Positions 51,436-59,735 of a DNA stretch of 59,735 bases are shown one piece after another. A program made the position numbers and the translations under genes. The stretch lies in assembly GCA_029007295.1 (NCBI GenBank), contig JAQXHN010000049.1:1-59735 (forward strand). Reading direction: 5' to 3'. The stretch's first letter is position 1, and every line of letters begins with the position of its first letter. The DNA comes from Clostridia bacterium (GTDB taxonomy: Bacteria > Bacillota > Clostridia > Oscillospirales > CAG-272). The notes beneath the pieces are model-generated. The model was given only the letters and a program-made list of their open reading frames with translations. It had not been told where the DNA came from and did no database searches.

Positions 51436-51502
51436 AAAAAATCTCCCATATCACATTTTTATCATTGTATGCTGTGAAAGCATTTAATGTGACATGGGAG
51501 AT
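51436..51502 (-). terminator. Terminator hairpin of mtaB that also masks the next ribosome site
   Basis: A 17-bp stem with one G-U position (51502-51486 with 51457-51441) encloses 28 bases and is followed by six T, then directly by the ATG of the ferritin-like gene. Its 3' arm contains that gene's GGGAGA ribosome site. Confidence 0.7.
51464..51492 (-). promoter_or_regulatory. Sigma-E-like sporulation promoter
   Basis: On the minus strand TCACATT (51492-51486), 14 bases, CATACAAT (51471-51464). The -10 matches the Bacillus sigma-E consensus CATACAnT exactly and the -35 matches kmATATT at six of seven positions. It lies inside the loop and 5' arm of the terminator hairpin. Confidence 0.55.
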
Positions 51503-51510
51503 AATATTAT

Positions 51511-52797
51511 TTATATTCTGCTATATTCTGCCGAAATTCTTTCACCGTTATGAGAAACTGCTTTAACAATTACCGCTTTTGAGGTAATATCGCAATCGCT
51601 TTTTATCTCGGTTTCTATAAAATTGTCACTGTGAGCAAAATAAACGCCGTCTTTACCTTTTTCAACCAATGCCGTTAATTTTCCGAATTTAACGTTTTTC
51701 GTTAATATTTCACGCTTTATGTCTTTTTGAAGATTTTCAATTGCTTTCATCCGTTCATTTTTTATTTCGCCCGAAATTTGATTGTTCATTGAATATGCTT
51801 CGGTTCCGGGTCTTCCCGAAAACGGAAATGCATGAATATGAAGAAATTTTACCCGTCTGAGAAAGTCCATCGTTTGATTGAATTCCTCGTCGGTTTCGCC
51901 GGGAAAACCTACGATAAGATCGCAAGAGAGTGTGATTCTAGCGTCGGAGCGTTTCAGCTTTAAAATATTATCAAGTGCGGTTTGGGCGTTATATTTTCTT
52001 CTCATTCTGTTGAGCGTTTCGGTGCATCCGCTTTGAAGAGATATATGAAAATGAGGAAGCAGCTTGTCGCATTCACGGTAGGTTTGGATAAATTCGTCGT
52101 TTATCAGAGTCGGCTCTAAAGAGCCTAAACGTATGCCGTATAAGCCCTTGATACAGTTCACACGTCTGATTAGATCAAATAATCCGTATTCGTAAGCGGA
52201 AAGCTCAATACCTGTAAGCGTAACCTCCTTACAGCCTTCATTTACAAGATTCACTATCTCCTTTAATGCTTCTTCGGGACTTTTACTTCTTACGCTTCCG
52301 CGCGCTTTTGCAATTGTACAGTATGAGCATTTTCCGTTACATCCGTCTTCAATCTTAATAAATTCTCTCGGACGTTTGCTGTGCTTTAAGGTATAATTAT
52401 CGCAATCATGCTTGCTTTGTATACTGATATCTACATACCGTTCGGTGTTTTTAGTGTTAAGAGCTTTAATACAAAGCTCTGCGATTCTTGTTTTATCCGA
52501 GGTACCGAGAACAATATTCGCACCTGCCTCTTGGCACCTGCGGGGCTGCAGCTGAGAAGAACATCCGACAACGCCTATTATTGCGTCTTTGTTTTTGCTT
52601 TTTGCTCTTCTTATCATCTGCCTTGATTTTCTTTCGCTCTCTACCGTAACGGCGCATGTATTGATTATATAAATATCGGCGGTTTCATTAAATTCGCAAA
52701 TGTCGAAGCCCTGCTCTGCGAACAGCTCCTGTATCGCCTGAGTTTCATATTGGTTTACTCTGCAGCCCAAGGTGCAGAAGGCAACTTTTCCGGACAT
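51511..52797 (-). CDS. mtaB: tRNA (t6A37) methylthiotransferase
   Basis: This 428-residue radical SAM enzyme converts t6A37 to ms2t6A37 in tRNA. KVAFCTLGCRVNQYETQ is the N-terminal UPF0004 domain with the first cluster Cys; the LGCRVN spelling distinguishes MtaB from MiaB. EDGCNGKCSYCTIAKARG is the radical SAM CxxxCxxC motif; a C-terminal TRAM-like region closes it. Full length. Transcribed toward the ferritin-like and spoIIID genes with a terminator between. Confidence 0.95.
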   Translation of the reverse strand: MSGKVAFCTLGCRVNQYETQAIQELFAEQGFDICEFNETADIYIINTCAVTVESERKSRQMIRRAKSKNKDAIIGVVGCSSQLQPRRCQEAGANIVLGTSDKTRIAELCIKALNTKNTERYVDISIQSKHDCDNYTLKHSKRPREFIKIEDGCNGKCSYCTIAKARGSVRSKSPEEALKEIVNLVNEGCKEVTLTGIELSAYEYGLFDLIRRVNCIKGLYGIRLGSLEPTLINDEFIQTYRECDKLLPHFHISLQSGCTETLNRMRRKYNAQTALDNILKLKRSDARITLSCDLIVGFPGETDEEFNQTMDFLRRVKFLHIHAFPFSGRPGTEAYSMNNQISGEIKNERMKAIENLQKDIKREILTKNVKFGKLTALVEKGKDGVYFAHSDNFIETEIKSDCDITSKAVIVKAVSHNGERISAEYSRI

Positions 52798-52922
52798 ATA
52801 TTTCCTCTCACTTATTTTTAATGTTATTTTATCATTAAAATCAGTGAATGTAAATAAAAAATTTAATTTGTAACAATTGAAACTCTCAAAGCTAACGAAA
52901 GTTAAAAAAATATATAAAAGTA

Positions 52923-52951
52923 TTGCAATTCTTAGCCGATTGTTATATAAT
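52923..52951 (+). promoter_or_regulatory. Promoter of upp
   Basis: TTGCAA (52923-52928) and TATAAT (52946-52951) with a 17-base spacer; leader of about 25 bases, no attenuator visible. Confidence 0.75.
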
Positions 52952-52982
52952 ATTTTTGTAAATAAATGTTTAGGAGAATAAA

Positions 52983-53612
52983 ATGAGTACCGTACACGTA
53001 ATTGATCATCCGTTGATTCAGCACAAGCTAACCATTATGAGAGATAAGAACACAGGAACTACATATTTCCGCGAGCTTTTAAGCGAGATTTCTCAGCTCA
53101 TGGGTTATGAGCTTACCCGCGACCTTCCCTTGGAGGACGTCGAAATCGAAACTCCCATTTCTAAAATGACCGGAAAGCAGGTAGGCGGTAAAAAATTGGC
53201 TATAGTTCCCGTACTGCGTGCAGGTCTGGGAATGGTTGACGGTCTGCTTTCGCTTGTTCCTGTTGCAAGAGTCGGTCATATAGGATTATATCGCGATCCC
53301 GGTACTCACGAGCCGGTTGAATATTACTGTAAGTTGCCCACAGATATTGAAAACCGTATTGTTATTATTACCGACCCCATGCTCGCAACAGGCGGCAGCG
53401 CTTCCGACGCTATAAGAATGCTCAAGCAAAGAGGCTGTCAAAGTATTAAGTTAATGTGCCTTGTCGGAGCTCCCGAGGGCATTGAGAAGGTTCAAAAGGA
53501 TCATCCCGACGTAGATATTTATATTGCCGCAATTGATGACTGTCTTAACGAGAATGCGTATATTGTTCCCGGACTCGGAGACGCCGGAGACAGGATTTTC
53601 GGTACTAAATAA
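52983..53612 (+). CDS. upp: Uracil phosphoribosyltransferase
   Basis: The 209-residue enzyme salvages uracil to UMP with [29 protein letters not shown] at the start, ILRAG-type [12 protein letters not shown], and the PRPP motif [16 protein letters not shown] are diagnostic, ending in [10 protein letters not shown]. Full length. TTAGGAG precedes the ATG. Monocistronic with its own promoter and terminator. Confidence 0.97.
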   Translation: MSTVHVIDHPLIQHKLTIMRDKNTGTTYFRELLSEISQLMGYELTRDLPLEDVEIETPISKMTGKQVGGKKLAIVPVLRAGLGMVDGLLSLVPVARVGHIGLYRDPGTHEPVEYYCKLPTDIENRIVIITDPMLATGGSASDAIRMLKQRGCQSIKLMCLVGAPEGIEKVQKDHPDVDIYIAAIDDCLNENAYIVPGLGDAGDRIFGTK

Positions 53613-53625
53613 TTTTATTAAAACC

Positions 53626-53654
53626 GAAACAAGCCCTGCAAAAGGGCTTGTTTC
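53626..53654 (+). terminator. Terminator after upp
   Basis: A perfect 12-bp stem (GAAACAAGCCCT/AGGGCTTGTTTC) with a 5-base loop. It lacks a long T tract, so some read-through into the rluA-family gene is possible. Confidence 0.7.
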
Positions 53655-53665
53655 ATTAAGGAAAA

Positions 53666-54613
53666 ATGTTAACGCTTAAGATAAATAAAAACGACGCAGG
53701 TCAGAGAGCCGATAAATTTTTAACTAAGTCACTGAATGCCGTGCCTTCCTCACTGCTATATAAATATCTGCGTTTAAAAAAGATAAAATGCAACAGAAAA
53801 AGGTTAAAGCCTAATGATATTCTCCTTGAGGGAGACGTTATCGATTTATACATTCCCGAGGAATTTTTTCCCGATTTTAAATCCGACAAAGAGCCGTTTA
53901 TGCGCCTGAAGCCTCATATCGACGTTATTTATGAGGACGGCAACATGCTTCTTGTAAATAAAAAGCCGGGCATGGCGTGTATTCCCGATAAGAATGAGGA
54001 TACAAATACGCTCATTAACCATATAAAGGCTTACTTGTATCGGAAAGGGGAGTACGATCCAAAGGACGAAAATTCATTTGCGCCTGCGCTTTGTAACAGA
54101 ATAGACAGAAACACATCCGGTATTGTTATCGGCGCAAAAAATGCAAAAGCACTGCGTCATTTGAACAGCGAAATTAAAAACCGTACGGTAAATAAAAGAT
54201 ATCTTTGCGCCGTTCACGGAATTCCGGATAAAAAGCAGGAGGTTTTGGAGGGCTGGCTTATTAAAGACTGCGACAGCAATATGGTTTCGGTTTATACCGA
54301 AAAGCCCGCAAGCAACCGTGCAAAAAAAATTAAAACAGGGTATAAAGTCATTGATACTAACACAAAATTGAATATTTCACTTTTAGAAATTGAGCTTTTT
54401 ACGGGCAGAACTCACCAAATAAGAGCTCATATGTCTGCGATAGGCTATCCGCTTTACGGCGACGGAAAATACGGAATCAACAAGGAAGAGAGAAGAAAGG
54501 GGTATAAGTATCAGGCGCTTTGCGCATACAGCGTAACAATAGACGGTAAAACATATTCAATACCGAAAAGCGAAATTTGGTTTATTAATGACTTATTTGG
54601 ATTAAAAGATTAA
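53666..54613 (+). CDS. RluA-family pseudouridine synthase
   Basis: This is a 315-residue pseudouridine synthase. An S4-type RNA-binding domain occupies residues 1-70 (DAGQRADKFLTKSL, KKIKCNRKRLKPND). The catalytic motif CNRIDRNTSGIVI carries the nucleophilic Asp, and TGRTHQIRAHMSAIGYPLYGD is the family's second motif. This is the RluC/RluD-like layout, modifying rRNA or tRNA; the exact site cannot be assigned. AAGGA lies before the ATG. Confidence 0.9.
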   Translation: MLTLKINKNDAGQRADKFLTKSLNAVPSSLLYKYLRLKKIKCNRKRLKPNDILLEGDVIDLYIPEEFFPDFKSDKEPFMRLKPHIDVIYEDGNMLLVNKKPGMACIPDKNEDTNTLINHIKAYLYRKGEYDPKDENSFAPALCNRIDRNTSGIVIGAKNAKALRHLNSEIKNRTVNKRYLCAVHGIPDKKQEVLEGWLIKDCDSNMVSVYTEKPASNRAKKIKTGYKVIDTNTKLNISLLEIELFTGRTHQIRAHMSAIGYPLYGDGKYGINKEERRKGYKYQALCAYSVTIDGKTYSIPKSEIWFINDLFGLKD

Positions 54614-54636
54614 AATAACGGGTTTTAAAAACAAAG

Positions 54637-54672
54637 CATTCATCCAGTAGACGTTTGGATGAATGTTTTTTT
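54637..54672 (+). terminator. Rho-independent terminator
   Basis: A 10-bp stem (CATTCATCCA/TGGATGAATG) with a 9-base loop and seven T after it. Confidence 0.9.
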
Positions 54673-54682
54673 ATTGTTAATA

Positions 54683-54711
54683 TTGTTTTTTATAATCAAA
54701 TGTGATATAAT
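54683..54711 (+). promoter_or_regulatory. Promoter of the SLH phosphoesterase gene
   Basis: TTGTTT (54683-54688), 17 bases, TATAAT (54706-54711) with the extended TGTGATATAAT form. Confidence 0.7.
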
Positions 54712-54762
54712 AAATCATCACTTTTATATTTGATATCCATTAAACTACCGAAAGGATTATTA

Positions 54763-56265
54763 ATGATGAAAACATTCGCAAAAAGAGCTATTTCGCTTAT
54801 GCTTGTAATTTGCTTTTCTACATGCGGCATGCTTGTCCTAAATGCAAATACGAGCTCATTTATTGATGTTCCGGAAGGAAAGTATTATACCGAGGCGGTT
54901 AAATATGTTACCGAAAAGGGTTATTTTTCGGGAACGGGAAACGGACGCTTCTCTCCGGACGCAAAAATGACAAGAGCCATGTTTGTCACGGTTTTAGCAG
55001 CCGTTTCAGGCGAGAATACAGAGCTTTACTCGGGTAATGCGTTTACAGATGTTCCCGAAGGCTCATGGTATGCAAAATCTGTCGGCTGGGCTGTAAATGC
55101 AGGAATTGCAAGCGGTACCGGAAACGGACTCTTCTCTCCGGCGAAGAGCATTACACGGCAGGAGGTTTGTGTAATGCTTGTAAAATTCTGCGAATATATG
55201 AAGTCGGTATTGAGAGAGAAAGTGTCTGAAAAGGTTATATTCTCCGACGACGATTCTATTGCTTCTTGGGCAAAAAATGCTGTTTACACAAATTATTCAT
55301 GGGGTACCGTAAGCGGTAATCCCGGTAATGTTTTTAACCCTAAGGGTAATGCTACAAGAGCTCAAATTGCCGTAATGATAAGAAAGCTGGACCTTGCCAT
55401 GGAAGAGTCTTATAAAATTAATTTGAAAAATATTGATGTAAAAATAGAAGGATTAACCGAAAGCTATTCGTTTATTCACATTTCAGACCTTCATATGACA
55501 TTAACCGACGATACAGATTCTGCCGAGGCAAAGGAAAATCAACTTACAAGAGGCTCGATGTTTTTTAAAGATACGCCCGATTCTGTAAAACCGCAAGACA
55601 GGCTTTGCGACATTCTTGATTTTGCAAAAGAAAAAAATGTGGATTTTGTCGCAATGACGGGAGATATTATTGACGCACCTTCAAACGGTAACATAAGCTT
55701 TTTGGCTAACGCCCTGAAGACAAGAAATATAACTTCGCTGTACACTCTCGGTAATCACGACTGGACCGGAGATTGGCTTGGAGGCTACCAAAGCACTGCG
55801 CAGAGAAATCTTAATATTCCTAAATTTATTGAAAGCGGTTTGATATTAAACGGCGAGGACGGATATGCGGTAAGGGATTACGGAGACTTTGTAATTTTAT
55901 CGGTGGATAATTCCAACGATCAGATTAATTCAACTCAATATTCCGTATTACAGCGCTATATTATGCAGGAGAAGCCTATTATCCTGATGCTTCACGTTCC
56001 GATTGACGCTCCGACTTTGCAAGCCGATACTGCGGCGATGTGGGGCCGTTGCATATTAATGGGAAACGATGATTTAAATCCTTCAAATTATACAAAAATG
56101 TTTGTAAATTTGGTAAAGAGTAAGGACAGTACCGTCGTTGCTGTTTTTGCGGGACATATACATATGGACCATGAGGACAGGCTGAGTGAAGAAAATGACG
56201 CTGTTCAGTATACGCTCGGCGCTTCGTATAAAGGAAATACAGCTCTTGTAAGCATTCACGGCTGA
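54763..56265 (+). CDS. SLH-anchored metallophosphoesterase
   Basis: The protein is about 500 residues. A signal peptide (residues 1-28) precedes three SLH repeats: FIDVPEGKYYTEAV, FTDVPEGSWYAKSV and FSDDDSIASWAKNA, each ending near FSP..K.TR or FNPKGNATR. These bind wall polymer. From about 230 a calcineurin-like phosphoesterase follows with HISDLHMT, MTGDIIDAP, LGNHDWT, MLHVPI and AGHIHMDH, giving a complete two-metal site. AAAGGA fixes the ATG at 54763; the frame upstream is rejected. It acts at the cell surface on an unknown phosphoester. The next gene is 13 bases on. Confidence 0.9.
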   Translation: MMKTFAKRAISLMLVICFSTCGMLVLNANTSSFIDVPEGKYYTEAVKYVTEKGYFSGTGNGRFSPDAKMTRAMFVTVLAAVSGENTELYSGNAFTDVPEGSWYAKSVGWAVNAGIASGTGNGLFSPAKSITRQEVCVMLVKFCEYMKSVLREKVSEKVIFSDDDSIASWAKNAVYTNYSWGTVSGNPGNVFNPKGNATRAQIAVMIRKLDLAMEESYKINLKNIDVKIEGLTESYSFIHISDLHMTLTDDTDSAEAKENQLTRGSMFFKDTPDSVKPQDRLCDILDFAKEKNVDFVAMTGDIIDAPSNGNISFLANALKTRNITSLYTLGNHDWTGDWLGGYQSTAQRNLNIPKFIESGLILNGEDGYAVRDYGDFVILSVDNSNDQINSTQYSVLQRYIMQEKPIILMLHVPIDAPTLQADTAAMWGRCILMGNDDLNPSNYTKMFVNLVKSKDSTVVAVFAGHIHMDHEDRLSEENDAVQYTLGASYKGNTALVSIHG

Positions 56266-56278
56266 AAGGAAAAGATAA

Positions 56279-58504
56279 ATGCCATACATTGATACTTTTG
56301 AAAGAGGTACCACTCCGTATTGCGGTATGCTTGAGAACGGTTACGAGGTCGGTATACAATTTAACGCAGGCGCGCCTTTTTCTAAATTTTACTACATAGC
56401 TCCGAATTTAGGCAGACCCTCCTGTAAGGTTACCGTTTCTCTGTTTAAAATGCTGGACGATTATACAAAAACCGTTAACAGCCAACCTGTCGCAGAAAAT
56501 ACATTTGATTTTGCCGATGGATTTATGATGACGCTTGAATGTCCCAATACTCCGATGGGCGAATATCTTGTTATTGCGCACGGAGGAGAATTCGGAATGG
56601 GCTTTTGTGCAAGACTTGAAGGCGTTGCAAATATCCAATTTTGGGAAAACGGCATAAAATGCGACGGAACGCTTGAAGCCGCTATTGAATTTGATAACGA
56701 TTCAGACTGTTATTTTCTGCCGGTTACTTCAAATGTTTCCGAACAGACGTTTGTTTATAACGCCATGGAGCCTGAAATAAATGTTGATACGTCTTTGTTC
56801 GGCATGGTTGACGGACTCGGAAGAAAAGCTCCGATGAATGTTGACAAGGATGATAAGAAAAAAAGGGAAGTCGGCGTTTTTTATTGGGATTGGAGCTATA
56901 ATTTCTGCCGCAGCGAGGGAATAAATTTGCAAAAGCTGATGGAACGGCATCCGGAAGCAAAAAACGAGTATTACAGTACGCTTTGGATGCGTCACAGCGC
57001 CGAGGTCTACCACTGGAACGAACCGGTTTACGGATTTTATAATTGCTGCGATAATTATGTTATACGACGTCAGGCACAGGCGCTTTCGGATGCGGGAGTG
57101 GATTTTATCGTTCTTGACTGTACCAACGGAGCGTTTATATGGAAAAAGGGCTACGAGGCTCTTTTTCAAGGCTTTGAAGAAGCGAAGGCGCACGGCGTAA
57201 ATGTGCCTAAGATTGTATTTATGCTTAACTTTGCGCCCTTCCGTTCTACATGGATTATGGCAAGACAGCTTTATACCGATATTTATAAAAAAGGCAGGTA
57301 CAGCGATCTTTGGTATTACCGAGACGGAAAACCGTTGCTTATCTGTCATACGGAAATATTAAAATCGGGAAATCAGATCGATAATGAAATTCTTGATTTT
57401 TTCTCATTCAGAAAGAACGACCCTTTGTATTTTACAAAGGAGCCTGAAAGTGATGATGAATGGGGCTGGCTGTCCGTTTATCCTCAGGCAAAATACGGAA
57501 AAACAAAAAACGGAAAGCCCGAGCAAATGACTGTCGGAGTAGCTCAAAATGCCAGCGAAAACGGTCTTGTTCCCATGAATGACGAAAGAGGAGGCGTTTT
57601 CGGAAGAAGCTATACGCATAATCCGGATTATTCGTATGAGTATGAGAGGAACGGTGTAAGCTTTAAGGCAAGCAAAAAGCTTGAACATCCAAAATTGTAC
57701 GGCTTGAATTTCCAGGAGCAATGGGACTACGCCATAGAAAACGACCCGGATATAATTTTTGTGACCGGTTACAATGAATGGGTTGCGGGAAGACATGAAA
57801 ATTGGCAAAATTCAAGAAATGCATTTCCGGATGAATACAACGATGAATATTCAAGAGATATTGAACCTACAAAAGGCGATTTAAAAGACCATTATTATAA
57901 TCAGCTTGTACATAATATCAGGAAATATAAGGGTATTTCTGTAAAATCGCTTGCAAAAAAGAAAACGGTTACAGAAATTTCCGATTGGTACGATGTAAAA
58001 GGAATTAATTATTATACCGATACGGCTCCCGTGCGCGCTCATTCGGGTTACGGAAAAGCGTATTATACCGATAATTCAAGAAGGAATAATATTTGCGAGA
58101 TGAAAACGGCATTTGACGACGATAATGTTTATTTTTATGCTCGCTGCACCGAAAAGATTACCGACTTTTCAGATATGTGGATGAATTTATTTATTCATAC
58201 TGACGATTCTCAGCCTATGTGGGAAAATTTCAATTATGTAATAAACAGAAAAAAGAAGGGCAGTGTTGAAATTTGCCGCAATATGTGGGAATGGGAGGAA
58301 ATTGGACGCTGTTCGGTTGAGGTTATTAACGATACGGTGACAGTTACCGTTCCGAGAGAAATAATAGGCAGAACGGAAAATATCAACCTTGATTATAAAT
58401 GGGCTGATAACAGCTGCAGCGAAGGCGACATTCTGGACTTTTATACCGTAGGCTGCGTTGCTCCCGGCGAGAGATTTACCGTTCCCGTAAGAGAAAATGA
58501 ATAA
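56279..58504 (+). CDS. GH99/GH71-like glycosidase with C-terminal CBM9-like module
   Basis: This 741-residue protein has no signal peptide. An N-terminal beta-rich part (1-190) leads to a TIM-barrel of the GH71/GH99-like type: EVGVFYWDWSYNF, EVYHWNEPVYGFYNCCDNYVIRRQAQALSDAGVDFIVLD in two segments, and FVTGYNEWVAGR, where family enzymes place catalytic acids. The C-terminal 150 residues resemble a CBM9/DOMON sandwich (KTAFDDDNVYFYARC). Probably an intracellular endo-glycosidase; substrate unknown. AAAGGA precedes the ATG. It overlaps miaA by eight bases, and the preceding SLH phosphoesterase is likely co-transcribed. Confidence 0.72.
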   Translation: MPYIDTFERGTTPYCGMLENGYEVGIQFNAGAPFSKFYYIAPNLGRPSCKVTVSLFKMLDDYTKTVNSQPVAENTFDFADGFMMTLECPNTPMGEYLVIAHGGEFGMGFCARLEGVANIQFWENGIKCDGTLEAAIEFDNDSDCYFLPVTSNVSEQTFVYNAMEPEINVDTSLFGMVDGLGRKAPMNVDKDDKKKREVGVFYWDWSYNFCRSEGINLQKLMERHPEAKNEYYSTLWMRHSAEVYHWNEPVYGFYNCCDNYVIRRQAQALSDAGVDFIVLDCTNGAFIWKKGYEALFQGFEEAKAHGVNVPKIVFMLNFAPFRSTWIMARQLYTDIYKKGRYSDLWYYRDGKPLLICHTEILKSGNQIDNEILDFFSFRKNDPLYFTKEPESDDEWGWLSVYPQAKYGKTKNGKPEQMTVGVAQNASENGLVPMNDERGGVFGRSYTHNPDYSYEYERNGVSFKASKKLEHPKLYGLNFQEQWDYAIENDPDIIFVTGYNEWVAGRHENWQNSRNAFPDEYNDEYSRDIEPTKGDLKDHYYNQLVHNIRKYKGISVKSLAKKKTVTEISDWYDVKGINYYTDTAPVRAHSGYGKAYYTDNSRRNNICEMKTAFDDDNVYFYARCTEKITDFSDMWMNLFIHTDDSQPMWENFNYVINRKKKGSVEICRNMWEWEEIGRCSVEVINDTVTVTVPREIIGRTENINLDYKWADNSCSEGDILDFYTVGCVAPGERFTVPVRENE

Positions 58505-59417
58505 AATACCTATTATTGCAGTATGCGGACCGACTGCGTCCGGCAAAACCTCCTTATCGGTGGAGCTGGCAAAAAAGCTCGGAGCAGAGATCGTTTCCTG
58601 CGATTCAATGCAAATTTACCTCAATATGAATATCGGAACCGCAAAGCCTACGCAGGAAGAAATGCAGGGGATACCTCATTATATGATAGATTTTTGCCGA
58701 CCGGAGGTTAATTTCAGCGTTAACGAATATGTTGAAACGGCGGAAAAGGTAATAGAAGATATTCACAAAAGGGGCAAAAGGGTTATACTTTGCGGCGGAA
58801 CCGGGCTTTATCTTGATACGCTTCTTCGCGGAAACACAAAGTCTCCAAACGTGCCCGGGAATATTAGAGCGGAGCTTGAAGGGCTTGGCAATGAAGAATT
58901 GTGGGAACTGCTTTGCAAGGTTGACGCTGAAAGCGCATGCAATACTCATATCAATAACAGAAAACGAGTAATAAGAGCCTTGGAAATTTATCGGGGAACG
59001 GGAAAAACCAAATCATATTGGGACAGTATTTCAAGAGAAGCTGAAAGTAAATATTTTTGTACTATGCTCGGACTCGACTATAAAGACAGGGAAATACTGT
59101 ATCGGAGAATCAATTCAAGATGCGACATAATGTTCGAGACGGGCCTTGTGGATGAAGTAAAATCTTTGAATTTAAATCCTGATTCTACCGCCGGGCAGGC
59201 GATAGGATATAAGGAAGTCTTAGATTTCATAAACGGTAAAATTGACTTGGAGGGGGCAAAGGAGATTGTAAAGAAAGCTACGAGACGCTATGCTAAAAGA
59301 CAGCTTACCTGGTTTAGAAAAGAAAAAGACATTCACTGGTTATATCCAGACGCAGACGGCGATATATTGAATTCTGCGTTAAAGATAATAAAAGATAATG
59401 AAAAGAGGATGCAATAA
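58497..59417 (+). CDS. miaA: tRNA dimethylallyltransferase
   Basis: This 306-residue enzyme adds dimethylallyl to A37 of tRNAs reading UNN codons. GPTASGKTSLSVELAKKL is the P-loop, SCDSMQIYLNMNIGTAKPT binds prenyl donor and tRNA, LCGGTGLYLDTLLRG and AGQAIGYKEVLDF are family motifs. The start lies inside the end of the glycosidase gene. Full length. Its stop codon lies within the following terminator stem. Confidence 0.96.
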   Translation: MNKIPIIAVCGPTASGKTSLSVELAKKLGAEIVSCDSMQIYLNMNIGTAKPTQEEMQGIPHYMIDFCRPEVNFSVNEYVETAEKVIEDIHKRGKRVILCGGTGLYLDTLLRGNTKSPNVPGNIRAELEGLGNEELWELLCKVDAESACNTHINNRKRVIRALEIYRGTGKTKSYWDSISREAESKYFCTMLGLDYKDREILYRRINSRCDIMFETGLVDEVKSLNLNPDSTAGQAIGYKEVLDFINGKIDLEGAKEIVKKATRRYAKRQLTWFRKEKDIHWLYPDADGDILNSALKIIKDNEKRMQ

Positions 59418-59440
59418 AAATGCATCCTCTGATATTTTTT
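59404..59440. terminator. Bidirectional terminator
   Basis: A 10-bp stem (AGAGGATGCA/TGCATCCTCT) with a 7-base loop and a T-rich tail on the plus side. It separates miaA from the converging transketolase gene. Confidence 0.85.
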
Positions 59441-59448
59441 TCGGATAA

Positions 59449-59735
59449 TTACTTCTTCAATGCTACGGATTTCTTAACTTTATCTGCTATAGCGTCGGGA
59501 GTTAAGCCGTACATTTCAAGAAGCGGAGGAACCTTGCCGGAGCGACCGAAGATATCCTGCACGCCGACGCGAAGTACCGGTACAGGACAGCTCTCGGCCA
59601 AAACTTCGCATACGGCGCTGCCGAGACCGCCTATAATATTATGCTCCTCTGCTGTAACAACACAGCCTGTTTTTTGAGCGCTCTTTGTAATTATTTCGGC
59701 GTCAATCGGCTTAATTGTGTGTATGTTTATTACCT
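59449..59735 (-). CDS. Transketolase, C-terminal part (cut by window edge)
   Basis: The last 95 codons of a gene entering from the right edge are present. They read VINIHTIKPIDAEIITKSAQ, then TAEEHNIIGGLGSAVCEVL and VGVQDIFGRSGKVPPLL. This is the C-terminal transketolase domain, with the EEH and GGLGS motif shared by transketolases and DXP synthases. The ending is typical of the separate C-terminal subunit of split bacterial transketolases, but the N-terminal part is outside the window. Stop TAA at 59451-59449. Confidence 0.85.
   Translation of the reverse strand, partial: VINIHTIKPIDAEIITKSAQKTGCVVTAEEHNIIGGLGSAVCEVLAESCPVPVLRVGVQDIFGRSGKVPPLLEMYGLTPDAIADKVKKSVALKK

Noticed and set aside
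56729..57349. 206-codon minus-strand reading frame
   Set aside because: It lies wholly inside the GH99-like gene, has no ribosome site and no protein motif; the plus-strand frame has clear family motifs.

Overview
The window is AT-rich DNA from an endospore-forming Bacillota, most likely class Clostridia. Three things point there. Two sporulation genes are recognisable: a 28-codon spoVM at 10330 and spoIIID at 50624 (minus). HPr carries both His15 and the regulatory Ser46. Housekeeping genes sit in a Clostridia-like order (rsgA-spoVM; rimM-trmD; uvrC-rsmD-coaD). The lineage cannot be fixed further from sequence alone. I found no rRNA, tRNA, CRISPR array, insertion sequence or phage genes. Six or more sigma-A promoters share a close variant of TGTGATATAAT.

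Layout. 1-400: two terminators, an 18-bp dyad and a promoter. 401-7885: an eight-gene catabolic operon (RraA-like, D-aminoacylase, SelA-like PLP enzyme, SDR, lactonase, RidA, KDPG aldolase, KDG kinase). 7945-10416: a methyltransferase (minus), then rsgA, a 54-codon membrane ORF and spoVM. 10494-13305 (minus): MoxR/DUF58 module. 13462-24965: translation and repair genes mixed with envelope genes (O-antigen-ligase-like protein, two DUF4330 proteins, HPr, YgiQ, a copper-amine-oxidase-N-like membrane protein, DUF1015). 25072-27148: a surface CBM9-like protein and a small transaldolase. 27388-36921: a dlt-like surface-polymer acylation island. 36972-45235 (minus): BirA, a CCA-transferase/HAD fusion and an unusual set of hydrolases including a GH18 gene with an in-frame TGA. 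45346-50061: a three-gene carbohydrate cassette ending in GH13. 50048-52797 (minus): hypothetical, spoIIID, ferritin-like protein, mtaB. 52983-59735: upp, rluA, an SLH-anchored phosphoesterase, a GH99-like protein, miaA and the C-terminal end of a transketolase.

Two systems stand out. First, seven of the eight genes of the 401-7885 operon fit one continuous route: an N-acetylhexosamine is oxidised (SDR), its lactone opened (lactonase), deacetylated (D-aminoacylase), deaminated to 2-keto-3-deoxygluconate (SelA-like lyase plus RidA), phosphorylated and cleaved to pyruvate and glyceraldehyde 3-phosphate. That is an oxidative, Entner-Doudoroff-type alternative to the usual Nag pathway; the substrate is inferred, not shown. 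Second, the 27388-36921 island combines an adenylating enzyme, carrier protein, MBOAT and SGNH protein as in teichoic-acid D-alanylation, but adds a GNAT enzyme, a glycosyltransferase, a flippase and an SGNH-polysaccharide-deacetylase fusion. Its adenylation domain has Gly where I recall DltA having the D-Ala-selecting Cys. It probably decorates a different polymer with a different acyl group.
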